From NCBI RefSeq assembly GCF_900100365.1, contig NZ_FNKU01000001.1, forward strand, positions 1,116,001 through 1,180,000: a DNA stretch of 64,000 nucleotides, in the 5' to 3' direction. The notes beneath the pieces were generated by a model. It did no database searches. It was not told the DNA's origin and saw only the letters and a program-made list of their open reading frames with translations. The translations under genes were made by a program, and so were the position numbers. The stretch is from Pseudomonas cannabina. Its GTDB lineage: Bacteria > Pseudomonadota > Gammaproteobacteria > Pseudomonadales > Pseudomonadaceae. Positions within the stretch are counted from its first letter, which is position 1. Every line of letters starts with the position of its first letter. Below, piece by piece: positions 43,247-56,555 of the stretch.

Positions 43247-43687
43247 TTACACATTGGTCTCGTGGTAGCGACCGGGGCAGCGATCCGCTTTGCTTTTGAG
43301 GAGGCCCGTACAGACTCCATAAACAGAGCGTATGGACCAACGTCTTCGTGAGCACGCTCATCCCCGCATGGATCTATCCGCCTGATGCTGCGGTTCAGCC
43401 GGGTCACTCCCCCAGGCGCTATTATCACTCCGGCGAATGATGGCGGATCGGAAGCGCTCGTGGGCATTATGAAGCGCCAGCATCTGCCAACAGATCTGCA
43501 ATTTTCTGAGTGTTTTGTCGAATTGACAATCGACCTGTTTTGCCCGATGGTGTGCGTACCCAAATCAAACGGGCGTATGAAATGAGCGTTTGGTCGCCAG
43601 ACAGCTCTTACAGAATCCTGGCTACCACGTCGCAGCGGGTGTACGTGTGATTTGGCGTGTTCATCGACGGCGACGTCGTAGCCTCGT

Positions 43688-43703
43688 CGGACGTTAACGT
43701 CCG
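43688..43703. promoter_or_regulatory. Perfect 16-bp palindrome upstream of fadB
   Basis: CGGACGTTAACGTCCG is perfectly symmetrical, with three more pairs outside it after one mismatch (TCG/CGA). It ends 39 bases before the fadB ATG, so it could be an operator or a leader hairpin. It does not fit the PsrA motif. The interval 43250-43742 otherwise shows no gene. Confidence 0.5.
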
Positions 43704-43742
43704 GCGAGTATTGTTCAGCTTCCATATCGTGGAGATCAGTTG

Positions 43743-47088
<3,346 letters not shown>

Positions 47089-47105
47089 TTTCCCGAGTGT
47101 GATGC

Positions 47106-47136
47106 AAGCCGGGGCTTCGTGCTCCGGCTTTTGTTT
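47106..47136 (+). terminator. Rho-independent terminator of fadBA
   Basis: AAGCCGG and CCGGCTT pair around an eleven-base loop and are followed by TTGTTTTTT, 18 bases after the fadA stop. Confidence 0.9.
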
Positions 47137-47192
47137 TTTGAAAAAACAGTTTTTTAACCAAATGTTTTGCACGTGTTACAAGAGGACGTCGC

Positions 47193-47429
47193 ATGCGATT
47201 GCAACCAGGGCTTTATCGCCACTATAAAGGCCCGCAGTACCGGGTTTTCAGTGTTGCCAGGCATTCCGAGACCGAAGAGGAAGTCGTGTTCTATCAGGCT
47301 TTGTACGGCGATTTCGGTATGTGGGTGCGCCCCTTGAGCATGTTTATCGAGTCGGTCGAGGTTGACGGGGAGCACGTCCCGCGCTTTGCTTTGATTGAGG
47401 CCGAACCGAGCCTGTTTTCCCGAACATGA
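47193..47429 (+). CDS. DUF1653-domain small protein
   Basis: A 78-residue protein that is one DUF1653 domain: LQPGLYRHYKGPQYRVFSVA, HSETEEEVVFYQALYGDFGM, then WVRPLSMFIESVEVDGEHVP. The family is widespread and of unknown function; the GxYxHYKGxxYxV start is its signature. AAGAGGA lies about ten bases before the ATG. It is on its own between the fadBA terminator and the topA promoter. Confidence 0.88.
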   Translation: MRLQPGLYRHYKGPQYRVFSVARHSETEEEVVFYQALYGDFGMWVRPLSMFIESVEVDGEHVPRFALIEAEPSLFSRT

Positions 47430-47454
47430 GACGGAACGGCACAACAGGCTGTGC

Positions 47455-47483
47455 TTGACCTCACCTTGTAGCCACTATATATA
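47455..47483 (+). promoter_or_regulatory. Probable sigma-70 promoter of topA
   Basis: TTGACC, a 17-base spacer and TATATA make a near-consensus promoter ending 59 bases upstream of the topA ATG. Confidence 0.65.
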
Positions 47484-47542
47484 GCGTGGCCTTTACAAGC
47501 TCCTCATTGTCTTTCATCTAGTATTCAGGAATTTTCTGATCC

Positions 47543-50155
47543 ATGGGCAAATCGCTGGTCATCGTGGAATCCCCGGCTAAGGCCAAGACCATCAACAAGT
47601 ATTTGGGCAACCAGTACGTGGTGAAGTCGAGTATCGGCCATATCCGAGACCTGCCCACCAGCGGTTCGGCGAGTGCTGCCAAAGATCCTGCCGCCAAGCG
47701 TGGCAAGGCCGCTGCGGGCGAAGGCCCGGTATTGACGCCGAAAGAAAAGGCGCAGCGTCAGTTGGTCTCGCGCATGGGCGTCGATCCGGACCACGGCTGG
47801 AAAGCCAAATACGAGATCCTTCCCGGCAAGGAAAAGGTCATCGAAGAGCTGCGCAAGCTCGCCAAAGATGCCGACACCATCTATCTCGCGACGGACTTGG
47901 ATCGCGAAGGGGAAGCCATTGCCTGGCACCTGCGCGAAGCCATTGGTGGCGATGACAGCCGCTACAAGCGCGTGGTGTTCAACGAAATCACCAAGAAAGC
48001 CATCCAGGAAGCGTTTTCCAGGCCGGGCGAGCTGGACATAGCGCGGGTGAATGCTCAGCAGGCGCGTCGCTTCCTCGACCGCGTCGTCGGCTACATGGTG
48101 TCGCCGCTGCTCTGGCAGAAAGTCGCTCGTGGTCTGTCCGCCGGACGTGTGCAATCGGTCGCGGTGAAGCTGGTGGTCGAGCGCGAACGCGAAATTCGTG
48201 CCTTCAACCCCGAAGAATACTGGGAAATTCATGCCGACCTGGGCACTGCCAAAGGTGCCAACGTGCGCTTTGAAGTGGCCCGCGAGAAAGGCGAAGCGTT
48301 CAAGCCGTTGAACGAAGCCCAGGCCATGGCGGCCCTGGAAAAGCTCAAGGCATCCAGCTACAGCATCGTCAAGCGTGAAGACAAGCCGACCAGCAGCAAA
48401 CCGTCGGCACCGTTCATCACCTCGACTCTGCAACAGGCTGCCAGCAATCGTCTGGGCTTCGGCGTGAAAAAGACCATGATGATGGCTCAGCGCTTGTACG
48501 AGGCGGGCTACATCACTTACATGCGTACCGACTCCACCAACCTGTCGGCCGATGCCGTCAGCATGGCGCGCGACTACATCGAAACCGAGTTCGGCAAGAA
48601 GTACTTGCCGGAAGCAGCGAATGTCTACAGCGGCAAGGAAGGCGCGCAGGAGGCGCACGAAGCGATTCGTCCGTCCGACGTCAACACCCATCCTTCGAAG
48701 CTGACCGGCATGGAGCGTGACGCCGAACGTCTTTACGAACTCATCTGGCGTCAGTTCGTGGCCTGCCAGATGTTGCCGGCACAATACCTGTCGACCACCG
48801 TTACCGTTGCCGCCAGCGATTTCGAGCTGCGTGCCAAGGGCCGTATTCTGAAGTTCGACGGTTACACCCGTGCGCTGCCGCAAAGGGCCAAGCCCGGTGA
48901 TGACGACGTGCTGCCGGACATGGCGCAGGGCGAAGTCCTGAAGCTGAACAAGCTCGACCCGAGTCAGCATTTCACCAAGCCGCCTGCGCGTTACTCGGAA
49001 GCGAGCCTGGTCAAGGAAATGGAAAAACGCGGGATCGGTCGCCCGTCGACCTATGCAGCGATCATTTCGACCATTCAGGACCGTGGCTATGTAGCGTTGC
49101 ACAACCGTCGCTTCTACTCGGAAAAGATGGGCGACATCGTCACCGGGCGCCTGTCTGAAAGTTTTTCCAACCTGATGGACTACGGCTTTACCGCCGGCAT
49201 GGAAGAAAACCTCGACGACGTGGCCAAGGGGCAGCGCGACTGGAAGAACGTGCTCGACGAGTTCTACGGTGATTTCCGCAAGAAGCTGGAAGTCGCCGAA
49301 GCACCAGACAGCGGCATGCGTGCCAACCATCCGGTGATGACCGATATCCCGTGCAAGGTCTGTGGTCGGCCAATGCAGATCCGCACGGCCTCGACTGGCG
49401 TGTTCCTTGGCTGTTCCGGTTACAGCCTGCCACCCAAGGAGCGCTGCAAGGCGACCGTCAACCTGACGCCTGGCGACGAGATTGCCGACGATGATGAGGG
49501 TGAGTCCGAGTCGCGTGTACTGCGCGGCAAGCATCGCTGCCCGATCTGCAGCACGGCGATGGACGCTTATCTGCTCGACGAAAAGCACAAGCTGCATATC
49601 TGCGGTAACAACCCGGATTGCACCGGCTACGAGATTGAGGAAGGGACTTATCGCATCAAGGGCTATGAAGGCCCGAGCCTCGAGTGTGACAAGTGCGGCA
49701 GCGAGATGCAGCTCAAGACCGGTCGTTTCGGCAAGTTCTTCGGCTGCACCAACGCTGAGTGCAAGAACACCCGCAAACTGCTGAAAAGCGGTGATGCGGC
49801 GCCACCGAAGATGGACCCGGTGAAAATGCCGGAGCTCAAGTGCGACAAGGTCGACGATACTTACATCCTGCGTGATGGCGCTTCGGGGCTGTTCCTGGCT
49901 GCCAGCCAGTTCCCGAAAAACCGCGAAACCCGTGCACCGCTGGTCATGGAGATCGCGCCGCACAAGGATGAAATCGATCCGAAGTACCACTTCCTCTGCG
50001 AAGCACCGAAGAAAGACCCGGACGGTCGCCCGACCGTCATCCGCTACAGTCGCAAGACCAAAGAGCAGTACGTCCAGACTGAAGTGGAAGGCAAACCTAC
50101 CGGCTGGCGTGCGTTTTACGACGGCGGCGCCTGGAAGGTCGAAGACAAGCGTTGA
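47543..50155 (+). CDS. topA: DNA topoisomerase I
   Basis: An 870-residue type IA topoisomerase that relaxes negative supercoils. The Toprim domain opens [20 protein letters not shown] and includes the acidic DLDREGE motif (about 118-124). The catalytic Tyr-326 lies in [15 protein letters not shown]. The C-terminus holds zinc-ribbon repeats: [40 protein letters not shown] and [20 protein letters not shown], with a final positively charged part. Compared with shorter homologues it has an insertion rich in Ala, Lys and Gly near residues 40-65, typical of pseudomonads. A sigma-70-like promoter is upstream. It is essential in most species. Confidence 0.97.
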   Translation: MGKSLVIVESPAKAKTINKYLGNQYVVKSSIGHIRDLPTSGSASAAKDPAAKRGKAAAGEGPVLTPKEKAQRQLVSRMGVDPDHGWKAKYEILPGKEKVIEELRKLAKDADTIYLATDLDREGEAIAWHLREAIGGDDSRYKRVVFNEITKKAIQEAFSRPGELDIARVNAQQARRFLDRVVGYMVSPLLWQKVARGLSAGRVQSVAVKLVVEREREIRAFNPEEYWEIHADLGTAKGANVRFEVAREKGEAFKPLNEAQAMAALEKLKASSYSIVKREDKPTSSKPSAPFITSTLQQAASNRLGFGVKKTMMMAQRLYEAGYITYMRTDSTNLSADAVSMARDYIETEFGKKYLPEAANVYSGKEGAQEAHEAIRPSDVNTHPSKLTGMERDAERLYELIWRQFVACQMLPAQYLSTTVTVAASDFELRAKGRILKFDGYTRALPQRAKPGDDDVLPDMAQGEVLKLNKLDPSQHFTKPPARYSEASLVKEMEKRGIGRPSTYAAIISTIQDRGYVALHNRRFYSEKMGDIVTGRLSESFSNLMDYGFTAGMEENLDDVAKGQRDWKNVLDEFYGDFRKKLEVAEAPDSGMRANHPVMTDIPCKVCGRPMQIRTASTGVFLGCSGYSLPPKERCKATVNLTPGDEIADDDEGESESRVLRGKHRCPICSTAMDAYLLDEKHKLHICGNNPDCTGYEIEEGTYRIKGYEGPSLECDKCGSEMQLKTGRFGKFFGCTNAECKNTRKLLKSGDAAPPKMDPVKMPELKCDKVDDTYILRDGASGLFLAASQFPKNRETRAPLVMEIAPHKDEIDPKYHFLCEAPKKDPDGRPTVIRYSRKTKEQYVQTEVEGKPTGWRAFYDGGAWKVEDKR

Positions 50156-50276
50156 TCACGAGCGTCCGGTGCATGAGCGCCGGACGCGGTTTTCAACGGG
50201 GCTGGCGGCTGCCATGATGAGAACCTGATGGCACCGGCTATGCTGGTCTTATCCCATCGTTATGGAGCGTATCGCC

Positions 50277-50798
50277 ATGGCTCGTGAACTCTATACCCGC
50301 ACCAACCAGAAAATTTATTTTGCCGGGCTCGCGCTTGAAGCGCTCGGCAGAGCAGAGCAGGGCCAGGCGGTCAACTCGCCAGCGCTGTTGCAGGCCGAGC
50401 GTGAGTCGGCGCTGTTCCATCTGTACGGAGCGTTGCTGGGCCTGTGCCACGAAATTGCCGGGTACTACCGTCTGCCTCAAGCGAACGCCCGTCGCGCCGA
50501 AGACGTGCTGACCCAAGAAGTGCTGAGCACCCTCGCGATTCCCGAGCTGGCAGAACTCGTCGAGCTGGCCCAGCATCGTCATACCTGGCTGGCGCAATTG
50601 ATCGCAGCTTACAACGCCCTGTTCGAGCCGCCGCGAGCACCGAGAAAGCCCAAAGGTGATGTCACCCAGCCGATGATTGTGGCGGTGAACCTGGACGCCG
50701 AGCCGGAGTCTGAACTTGAACGTGAAGAGCTGGAAAGCTGGCGCCAACAGTTGAAAGGGTTGGCGATTCGTTTTCGCGAAGGCCTGAGCGAGTGCTGA
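50277..50798 (+). CDS. Conserved hypothetical protein (DUF6586-like)
   Basis: A 173-residue, mostly helical soluble protein: MARELYTRTNQKIYFAGLAL, LLQAERESALFHLYGALLGL, CHEIAGYYRLP and ELAELVELAQHRHTWLAQLI. I recall this pattern as DUF6586, a pseudomonad family found after topA; no function is known. GGAG nine bases before the ATG at 50277 supports that start over an in-frame codon at 50262. It is 121 bp after topA and 64 bp before the next small gene, so an operon is possible. Confidence 0.75.
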   Translation: MARELYTRTNQKIYFAGLALEALGRAEQGQAVNSPALLQAERESALFHLYGALLGLCHEIAGYYRLPQANARRAEDVLTQEVLSTLAIPELAELVELAQHRHTWLAQLIAAYNALFEPPRAPRKPKGDVTQPMIVAVNLDAEPESELEREELESWRQQLKGLAIRFREGLSEC

Positions 50799-50862
50799 AA
50801 ACCCATGAAGTACAGGCTGGCAGGCTGTTACAATGCCCGCCTACTGCGGAGTAACTGTAACA

Positions 50863-51096
50863 ATGCCTACCTCTTTTCTTGAAATTGTCGAATTACCGGA
50901 CGGCCGTATCGAGCTGCGTCGCGCTGACGACGAAGGTTCGCTGGTCACACTGGATTTCTCGGCTGATGCGAAAGCATTCATGCAAGGACAGCATGTTGAA
51001 GTTGCCAAGGCCATGTTGAGCGTGGGCGTGCAGATGGCTGGACGCCTGGCCGAAGGTGAAGTCGAGAAGGATGATGTGCCACACGTTCTGCACTGA
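50863..51096 (+). CDS. Conserved hypothetical protein, 77 residues
   Basis: The frame reads MPTSFLEIVELPDGRIELRR and has a middle ADAKAFMQGQHVEVAKAMLS and a C-terminal AGRLAEGEVEKDDVPHVLH. It is acidic, with no membrane segment and no Cys. Its place between topA and the lexA-sulA operon is shared by other pseudomonads. The start at 50863 is chosen because the conserved-looking part begins there; an upstream codon at 50833 has no ribosome-binding site. Function unknown. It converges with sulA. Confidence 0.7.
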   Translation: MPTSFLEIVELPDGRIELRRADDEGSLVTLDFSADAKAFMQGQHVEVAKAMLSVGVQMAGRLAEGEVEKDDVPHVLH

Positions 51097-51110
51097 CCGT
51101 GACCGGGTTT

Positions 51111-51581
51111 TCAGCCCAGTCGGATGTTCAGGCTTTGCGCTTCACCGATTTTTGCTGCATTGATCAATAGCTGACGTGCTGCTGCGCCAAGCGGGTTGAT
51201 CCAGCTCACCACTGTATGACTCCTTCCAAGCCTGAGCGCCTCGCGAGTCAGCTCAAGCACACTCTGTGTGCCGCGCGGCTGAAGCAGCAGGATGCGCTCA
51301 CGGTTCAGCCCCGCATCGCGAAGCCAGGTCTGGGTCAGGCTTGAGGGCGGGGCGATCAGGGTCAGCCAGCGTGCGTTTGTCTCTTCACTCAGGTCTCTGA
51401 GGATCGGCGCCAGAAGGTTGAGGCAGTTCCCGGCTGCACCACGCAAAGACAGCTCACTAAAAACTTCTGGCTCGCTGCTCCAGGGTGTTTCGACTGCGTC
51501 TGTCAGCATCGGGGCGATGGGCTGAGCCAGAAACGCCTCGAACAATGGCAATTGCGAATGCGGTGCTTGATGGAACTGCAT
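51111..51581 (-). CDS. sulA: SulA-like SOS cell-division inhibitor
   Basis: A 156-residue protein with the SulA pattern: FSELSLRGAAGNCLNLLAPI, LRDLSEETNARWLTLIAPPS, and LLQPRGTQSVLELTREALRL followed by GRSHTVVSWINPL. SulA binds FtsZ during DNA damage and delays division. It begins nine bases after lexA, with AAGGAGA overlapping the lexA stop, so it is transcribed from the LexA-controlled promoter and induced by the SOS response. Confidence 0.88.
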   Translation of the reverse strand: MQFHQAPHSQLPLFEAFLAQPIAPMLTDAVETPWSSEPEVFSELSLRGAAGNCLNLLAPILRDLSEETNARWLTLIAPPSSLTQTWLRDAGLNRERILLLQPRGTQSVLELTREALRLGRSHTVVSWINPLGAAARQLLINAAKIGEAQSLNIRLG

Positions 51582-51590
51582 AACGTCTCC

Positions 51591-52199
51591 TTAGCGGCGA
51601 ATGACGCCGACGCTCAAACCTTCTATCACCAGTTCCTGATCCTTGAGGTCGACCTCGATAGGGGCGAAATCAGGGTTTTCAGCCAGCAGCCAGACCTTGC
51701 TGCCTTCACGTTTAAAGCGTTTGACGGTGACCTCGTCACCGATTCGGGCAACCACGATCTGACCGTTGCGGGCCTCGCGAGTGGTGTGCACGGCGAGCAG
51801 GTCGCCATCAAGGATGCCGACGTCCTTCATGCTCATGCCATGAACGCGCAACAGGTAATTGGCGCTCGGGTGGAAGAAGGCAGGGTTGATGTTGCAGGAC
51901 TCTTCTATGTGTTGCTGAGCCAGGATCGGCGCACCGGCTGCGACCCGACCGATGACCGGCAGGCTGCTTTCATCCGGACGCGCTTCGAAGCCGGGGATGC
52001 GGATGCCGCGTGACGCACCGGGCGTCATTTCGATGGCGCCTTTGCGAGCCAGTGCCTTGAGGTGTTCTTCCGCTGCGTTGGGCGATTTGAACCCCAGCTC
52101 CTGAGCGATTTCCGCACGTGTTGGCGGGAAGCCATTGTCTTCGAGGCAGCGTTTGATGAAACCCAGGATTTCAGCTTGGCGTGGCGTCAGTTTGATCAT
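51591..52199 (-). CDS. lexA: LexA repressor
   Basis: A 202-residue SOS repressor. The N-terminal winged helix-turn-helix spans residues 1-65 ([20 protein letters not shown], with the [14 protein letters not shown] helix). The self-cleavage site is Ala-88/Gly-89 in [12 protein letters not shown], and the catalytic pair is Ser-123 ([10 protein letters not shown]) and Lys-160 (DEVTVKRFK). RecA filaments trigger cleavage. It represses its own operon through the two boxes upstream and is followed by sulA. Confidence 0.98.
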   Translation of the reverse strand: MIKLTPRQAEILGFIKRCLEDNGFPPTRAEIAQELGFKSPNAAEEHLKALARKGAIEMTPGASRGIRIPGFEARPDESSLPVIGRVAAGAPILAQQHIEESCNINPAFFHPSANYLLRVHGMSMKDVGILDGDLLAVHTTREARNGQIVVARIGDEVTVKRFKREGSKVWLLAENPDFAPIEVDLKDQELVIEGLSVGVIRR

Positions 52200-52209
52200 G
52201 AGGGGCGCT

Positions 52210-52244
52210 CTGGCTTTTTATACAGTGACTGGGATTATATACAG
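52210..52244 (-). promoter_or_regulatory. Two LexA boxes of the lexA-sulA promoter
   Basis: On the minus strand CTGTATATAATCCCAG (52244-52229) and CTGTATAAAAAGCCAG (52225-52210) fit the CTGT-N8-ACAG consensus with one mismatch each in the last half-site. They are three bases apart and end 11 bases before the lexA ATG. Confidence 0.9.
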
Positions 52245-52261
52245 TGAAGGCCCGTTGGCAA
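52234..52261 (-). promoter_or_regulatory. Sigma-70 promoter of lexA
   Basis: On the minus strand TTGCCA (52261-52256), a 16-base spacer and TATAAT (52239-52234). The -10 element lies inside the upstream LexA box, so bound LexA would exclude RNA polymerase. Confidence 0.8.
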
Positions 52262-52428
52262 TCATCCATTTCAGTTTCCCCGCCGAGTGGTTACCGGCAA
52301 GCCGGTCAACACGTGTGTAAAAGGAGCTGATCGTGCCGTATTCCATCATGGACTGACCGTTTTCGTGACTGTTCGGCTACAAAATGAACGGGCCTGCTTG
52401 ACAAGCGGGCTGCCTGATACGTATGTTT

Positions 52429-52442
52429 CAAACGTTCGTTTG
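52429..52442. promoter_or_regulatory. PsrA operator upstream of psrA
   Basis: CAAACGTTCGTTTG is a perfect palindrome that fits the reported PsrA motif (G/C)AAAC-N2-4-GTTT(G/C) with a four-base centre. It ends 14 bases before the psrA ATG, consistent with autorepression. Confidence 0.85.
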
Positions 52443-52456
52443 TTAGGCAGAGAGCC

Positions 52457-53173
52457 ATGGCCCAGTCGGAAACCGTTGAACGCATTCTTGATGCTGCGGA
52501 GCAGTTGTTCGCAGAGAAAGGTTTCGCTGAAACCTCCTTGCGTCTCATCACCAGCAAGGCCTCGGTCAACCTGGCTGCGGTGAACTATCACTTCGGCTCG
52601 AAAAAGGCGCTCATTCAGGCGGTTTTCTCGCGCTTTCTCGGTCCGTTCTGCATCAGTCTCGATCGCGAGCTGGAGCGTCGTCAGGCACAACCCGAGCGCA
52701 AGCCGAGTCTGGAAGAACTGCTGGAAATCCTCGTCGAACAGGCCCTGGTCGTGCAGCCGCGCAGTGGCAACGACTTGTCGATCTTCATGCGTCTGCTGGG
52801 GCTGGCCTTCAGCCAGAGCCAGGGTCACCTGCGCCGCTATCTGGAAGACATGTACGGCAAGGTGTTCCGTCGCTACATGACGCTGGTCAACGAGGCCGCC
52901 CCGCGTATCCCGCCCATCGAGCTGTTCTGGCGCGTGCATTTCATGCTTGGCGCTGCCGCGTTCAGCATGTCGGGCATCAAGGCCCTGCGCGCGATTGCCG
53001 AGACTGATTTTGGCGTCAACACCTCCATCGAACAGGTCATGCGCCTGATGGTGCCGTTTCTGGCTGCCGGCATGCGCGCCGACACCGGTGTTACCGACCC
53101 CGCCATGATCGCCGCGCAGCTCAAGCCGCGCACCAAGCGCAGTTCCGGCACGCCTGCGGTCGCCAAGGCCTGA
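52457..53173 (+). CDS. psrA: Fatty-acid-responsive TetR-family regulator PsrA
   Basis: A 238-residue TetR protein: helix-turn-helix at residues 5-55 (VERILDAAEQLFAEKGFAET, then VNLAAVNYHFGSKKALIQAV), a C-terminal ligand domain (LFWRVHFMLGAAAFSMSGIK). PsrA in pseudomonads represses beta-oxidation genes and its own gene, activates rpoS, and is released by long-chain acyl ligands. The place directly after lexA is the conserved one, and its palindromic operator is at the promoter. The nearby fadBA operon is a likely regulon member by family knowledge, although its upstream region here has no clear site. Confidence 0.94.
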   Translation: MAQSETVERILDAAEQLFAEKGFAETSLRLITSKASVNLAAVNYHFGSKKALIQAVFSRFLGPFCISLDRELERRQAQPERKPSLEELLEILVEQALVVQPRSGNDLSIFMRLLGLAFSQSQGHLRRYLEDMYGKVFRRYMTLVNEAAPRIPPIELFWRVHFMLGAAAFSMSGIKALRAIAETDFGVNTSIEQVMRLMVPFLAAGMRADTGVTDPAMIAAQLKPRTKRSSGTPAVAKA

Positions 53174-53263
53174 GGACTGCGCGCCCGGTCGCATTGCGTC
53201 GCGCTTCAGGATCAAGCACCATGCCCGGATTGGACATTGGCACTGGTGTGTAAGGGTTTTTCT

Positions 53264-54274
53264 ATGAGTTCTGGCCTGCAAGGCTCCCTGATGGTCGACG
53301 TCGCCGGTACCTGGCTGACCAGCGAAGACCGTCAGTTTCTCCGTCAGCCCGAAGTGGGCGGCTTGATTATCTTTGCCCGTAATATCGAGCATCCGCGCCA
53401 GGTTCGTGAGCTGAGTGCGTCGATTCGTGCCATTCGCCCCGACCTGCTGCTGGCAGTGGATCAGGAGGGCGGGCGGGTGCAACGTCTGCGTCAGGGCTTT
53501 GTGCGTCTGCCGCCGATGCGCGCAATTGCCGACAAGCCTGAGGCAGAGTCGTTGGCCGAACAGTGCGGCTGGGTGATGGCAACCGAAGTGCTGGCGGTCG
53601 GGCTGGACTTGAGTTTTGCTCCGGTGCTGGACCTGGACTACCAGCGCAGTGCAGTTGTCGGGACGCGCTCCTTCGAGGGCGATCCCGAGCGTGCAGCCTT
53701 GCTGGCCGGTGCGTTCATCCGTGGCATGAATGCGGCCGGCATGGCTGCCACCGGCAAGCACTTCCCCGGCCACGGCTGGGCTGAAGCCGATTCTCATGTG
53801 GCCATCCCGAATGACGAGCGCAGCTTGGAGCAGATTCGCGCCAATGATCTGGTGCCATTCGCGCGCCTGAGTCAGCAATTGGCGGCGGTGATGCCGGCCC
53901 ATGTCATCTACCCGAAAGTCGATTCGCAGCCGGCCGGTTTTTCGAGGCGCTGGTTGCAGGACATCCTGCGCGACGAACTGAAATTCGACGGGGTTATCTT
54001 CAGTGATGATTTGTCGATGGCCGGTGCTCATGTAGTGGGTGATGCTGCCAGCCGGATCGAAGCGGCGCTGACGGCGGGCTGCGACATGGGCCTGGTCTGT
54101 AACGACCGTGCGGCTGCAGAGCTGGCACTCAGCGCAGTGCAGCGTATGCGGGTCAAACCTTCGCCGCGTATCGCGCGCATGCGCGGGCAGGCATCTGCCG
54201 GCACTGAATATCGGCAACATCCGCGCTGGCTGGCCGCGCTACAAGCGCTGCGCGGCGCTCAACTGATCGATTAA
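53264..54274 (+). CDS. nagZ: Beta-N-acetylhexosaminidase NagZ
   Basis: A 336-residue cytoplasmic GH3 enzyme that removes GlcNAc from recycled muropeptides (GlcNAc-1,6-anhydroMurNAc). It has PEVGGLIIFARNIEHPRQVR, the DQEGGRVQRL loop, the catalytic KHFPGHG motif (His general acid, about residue 170), and the nucleophile Asp in VIFSDDLSMAGA. It links to AmpC induction through anhydromuropeptides and follows psrA by 90 bp. The start at 53264 (MSSGLQGSLMVDVAGTWLTS) is the conserved one. Confidence 0.95.
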   Translation: MSSGLQGSLMVDVAGTWLTSEDRQFLRQPEVGGLIIFARNIEHPRQVRELSASIRAIRPDLLLAVDQEGGRVQRLRQGFVRLPPMRAIADKPEAESLAEQCGWVMATEVLAVGLDLSFAPVLDLDYQRSAVVGTRSFEGDPERAALLAGAFIRGMNAAGMAATGKHFPGHGWAEADSHVAIPNDERSLEQIRANDLVPFARLSQQLAAVMPAHVIYPKVDSQPAGFSRRWLQDILRDELKFDGVIFSDDLSMAGAHVVGDAASRIEAALTAGCDMGLVCNDRAAAELALSAVQRMRVKPSPRIARMRGQASAGTEYRQHPRWLAALQALRGAQLID

Positions 54275-55024
<750 letters not shown>

Positions 55025-55025
55025 T

Positions 55026-55565
55026 TTACAGCATGCGCTTGAGGGTATTGTCTTTGCGTACGAGGTGATGCCAGATCGCGGCCACCACGTGCAGGCCGAT
55101 CACGTAGTAGAAGATCGAGCCCAGCAGCTTGTGCAGGTCTTCAAAGTATTCGGCCGTGCGGTCCGAGGTGGGCAGCGGCCAGGGTATTTGCAGGCTGGTG
55201 AACGGGATGGGCAGTGCGCCTTTTTCCACCATCACCGTCAGCAGGCCAAGCACCGGTTGTGCGAACAGAAACGCATACAGCGCGTAATGCGACAAGGTGG
55301 CTGCCACGTGCAGTACGCCTTCCAGCGGCGGCGTAATACCGGGCGGACGATGACGTCGACGCTCGGCAACGCGAAAAAACGCCATGACCAGAAGCACAAT
55401 CCCTACCCAGAAATGGCTCTGCACGACCAGCGTACGGTAGTCGGAGCCCTTGCTGAACTGCGTGCGGCTCAGAATGAGCGTGTACGCCAGCACAATCAGA
55501 ATGGCCATGATCCAGTGCAGCCACCGCGCGCGTTGGCTGTAGCGTTGAGAAGTCAGTGTATCCAC
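55026..55565 (-). CDS. Cytochrome b561 family protein (CybB-like)
   Basis: A 179-residue protein with four membrane segments: RARWLHWIMAILIVLAYTLI, SHFWVGIVLLVMAFFRVAER, YALYAFLFAQPVLGLLTVMV, IFYYVIGLHVVAAIWHHLVR. The histidines in the first segment (WLHW), second (SHFW) and the last (LHVVAAIWHH) are probable haem ligands. CybB-type proteins pass electrons from the quinol pool, for example to superoxide. It converges with the phosphorylase gene, leaving one base between stops. Confidence 0.9.
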   Translation of the reverse strand: MDTLTSQRYSQRARWLHWIMAILIVLAYTLILSRTQFSKGSDYRTLVVQSHFWVGIVLLVMAFFRVAERRRHRPPGITPPLEGVLHVAATLSHYALYAFLFAQPVLGLLTVMVEKGALPIPFTSLQIPWPLPTSDRTAEYFEDLHKLLGSIFYYVIGLHVVAAIWHHLVRKDNTLKRML

Positions 55566-55769
55566 GGTTGGATTCCTTGTGGCTTTTTACAGGCTCGGTT
55601 TGCAGCTTAGGCCTTCGCCTGAAGGCATGTGTTTCATTGCGGACAGATTTATTTCATTGTCGATACCGCCAAGGGCGAATATGGCTAATTAACAGCATGG
55701 TCGGCACAGAAGGGAACCTGTGTGCATGGGTGGCTTCATATGACGTGGATATTCACCCAGGAGCGAGTC

Positions 55770-56555
55770 TTGACCAGTGCCAACCCGCCTGTCGGCCCGG
55801 TAACGCCGGTATCGGCCAGTGTTTCATTGAATGTACTGACCATGAACATGCACATGGGCTTTGGCATTTTCAATCGTCGCTTCATTCTTCCAGAATTACG
55901 TGAAGCCGTGCGCAGCGTATCGGCCGATATCGTATTTCTTCAGGAAGTGCACGGCGAACAACAGAGTCACGCACGCAGCGTCAAGGGCTGGCCGACGATT
56001 TCACAGTACGAGTTTCTTGCCGACGCCATGTGGAGCGACTTCGCCTACGGGCGCAATGCCGTTTATCCGGACGGCGATCACGGTAATGCACTGCTGTCCA
56101 AGTACCCGATCATTCAACACGAGAACCTCGATATCTCCATCGACGGTACCGAGCAGCGCGGTTTGCTGCACTGCATTCTGGACGTGCCGAACGCGGGGCG
56201 AGTGCACGCGGTTTGTGTGCATCTGGGGCTGTTTGAAAGTCATCGGCGGCAACAATTGAAACTGCTCGCCGAACTGATGGCGCGGCTGCCTGAGGGCGAG
56301 CCGGTGATCGTTGCCGGTGATTTCAATGACTGGCGCCAGCGCGCCGATGCCTTGCTACAGGGCACCGGGTTGTACGAGGTGTTCGTGGAGCACTTCGGGG
56401 CGCCGGCAAAAAGCTTTCCGGCCCGCTTGCCGTTACTGCGGCTGGATCGGGTCTACGTCCGTAATGCCACTTCCCACCGACCGAAAGTGTTGTCCAGTCG
56501 ACCGTGGTCTCATCTTTCCGATCATGCACCTTTGGCGGTGGAGTTAACGTTATGA
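55770..56555 (+). CDS. ybhP: Endonuclease/exonuclease/phosphatase-family protein YbhP
   Basis: A 261-residue EEP-fold hydrolase: [20 protein letters not shown], the metal Glu in [51 protein letters not shown] and the final [11 protein letters not shown]. The family includes sphingomyelinase-like and phosphatidylinositol phosphatases; the substrate is unknown. The start is probably TTG 55770, six bases after AGGAG; an in-frame ATG at 55740 has no such site. Its stop overlaps the clsB ATG, an arrangement known from the E. coli ybhPON operon. Confidence 0.83.
   Translation: MTSANPPVGPVTPVSASVSLNVLTMNMHMGFGIFNRRFILPELREAVRSVSADIVFLQEVHGEQQSHARSVKGWPTISQYEFLADAMWSDFAYGRNAVYPDGDHGNALLSKYPIIQHENLDISIDGTEQRGLLHCILDVPNAGRVHAVCVHLGLFESHRRQQLKLLAELMARLPEGEPVIVAGDFNDWRQRADALLQGTGLYEVFVEHFGAPAKSFPARLPLLRLDRVYVRNATSHRPKVLSSRPWSHLSDHAPLAVELTL

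Noticed and set aside
43056..43268. Small Arg-rich frame reading RRNPTKSGRKRSQ and ending TRSAWRY
   Set aside because: A similar frame occurs in copy A at 12675-12872; both are translations of the repeat. The TRSAWR end resembles the spurious DUF1534 readings of REP DNA.
43566..43592. CAAAC and GTTTG upstream of fadB as a PsrA site
   Set aside because: The half-sites are 17 bases apart, whereas the reported motif has two to four bases between them.
43213..43725. 170-codon minus-strand frame upstream of fadB
   Set aside because: It runs through repeat copy B and the palindrome, has no family pattern, and its composition fits random translation of intergenic DNA.
47525..49990. Very long minus-strand frame (821 codons) opposite topA
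   Set aside because: It is antisense to a complete, well-conserved topA; GC-rich codon use produces such shadows, and no domain or ribosome-binding site is present.
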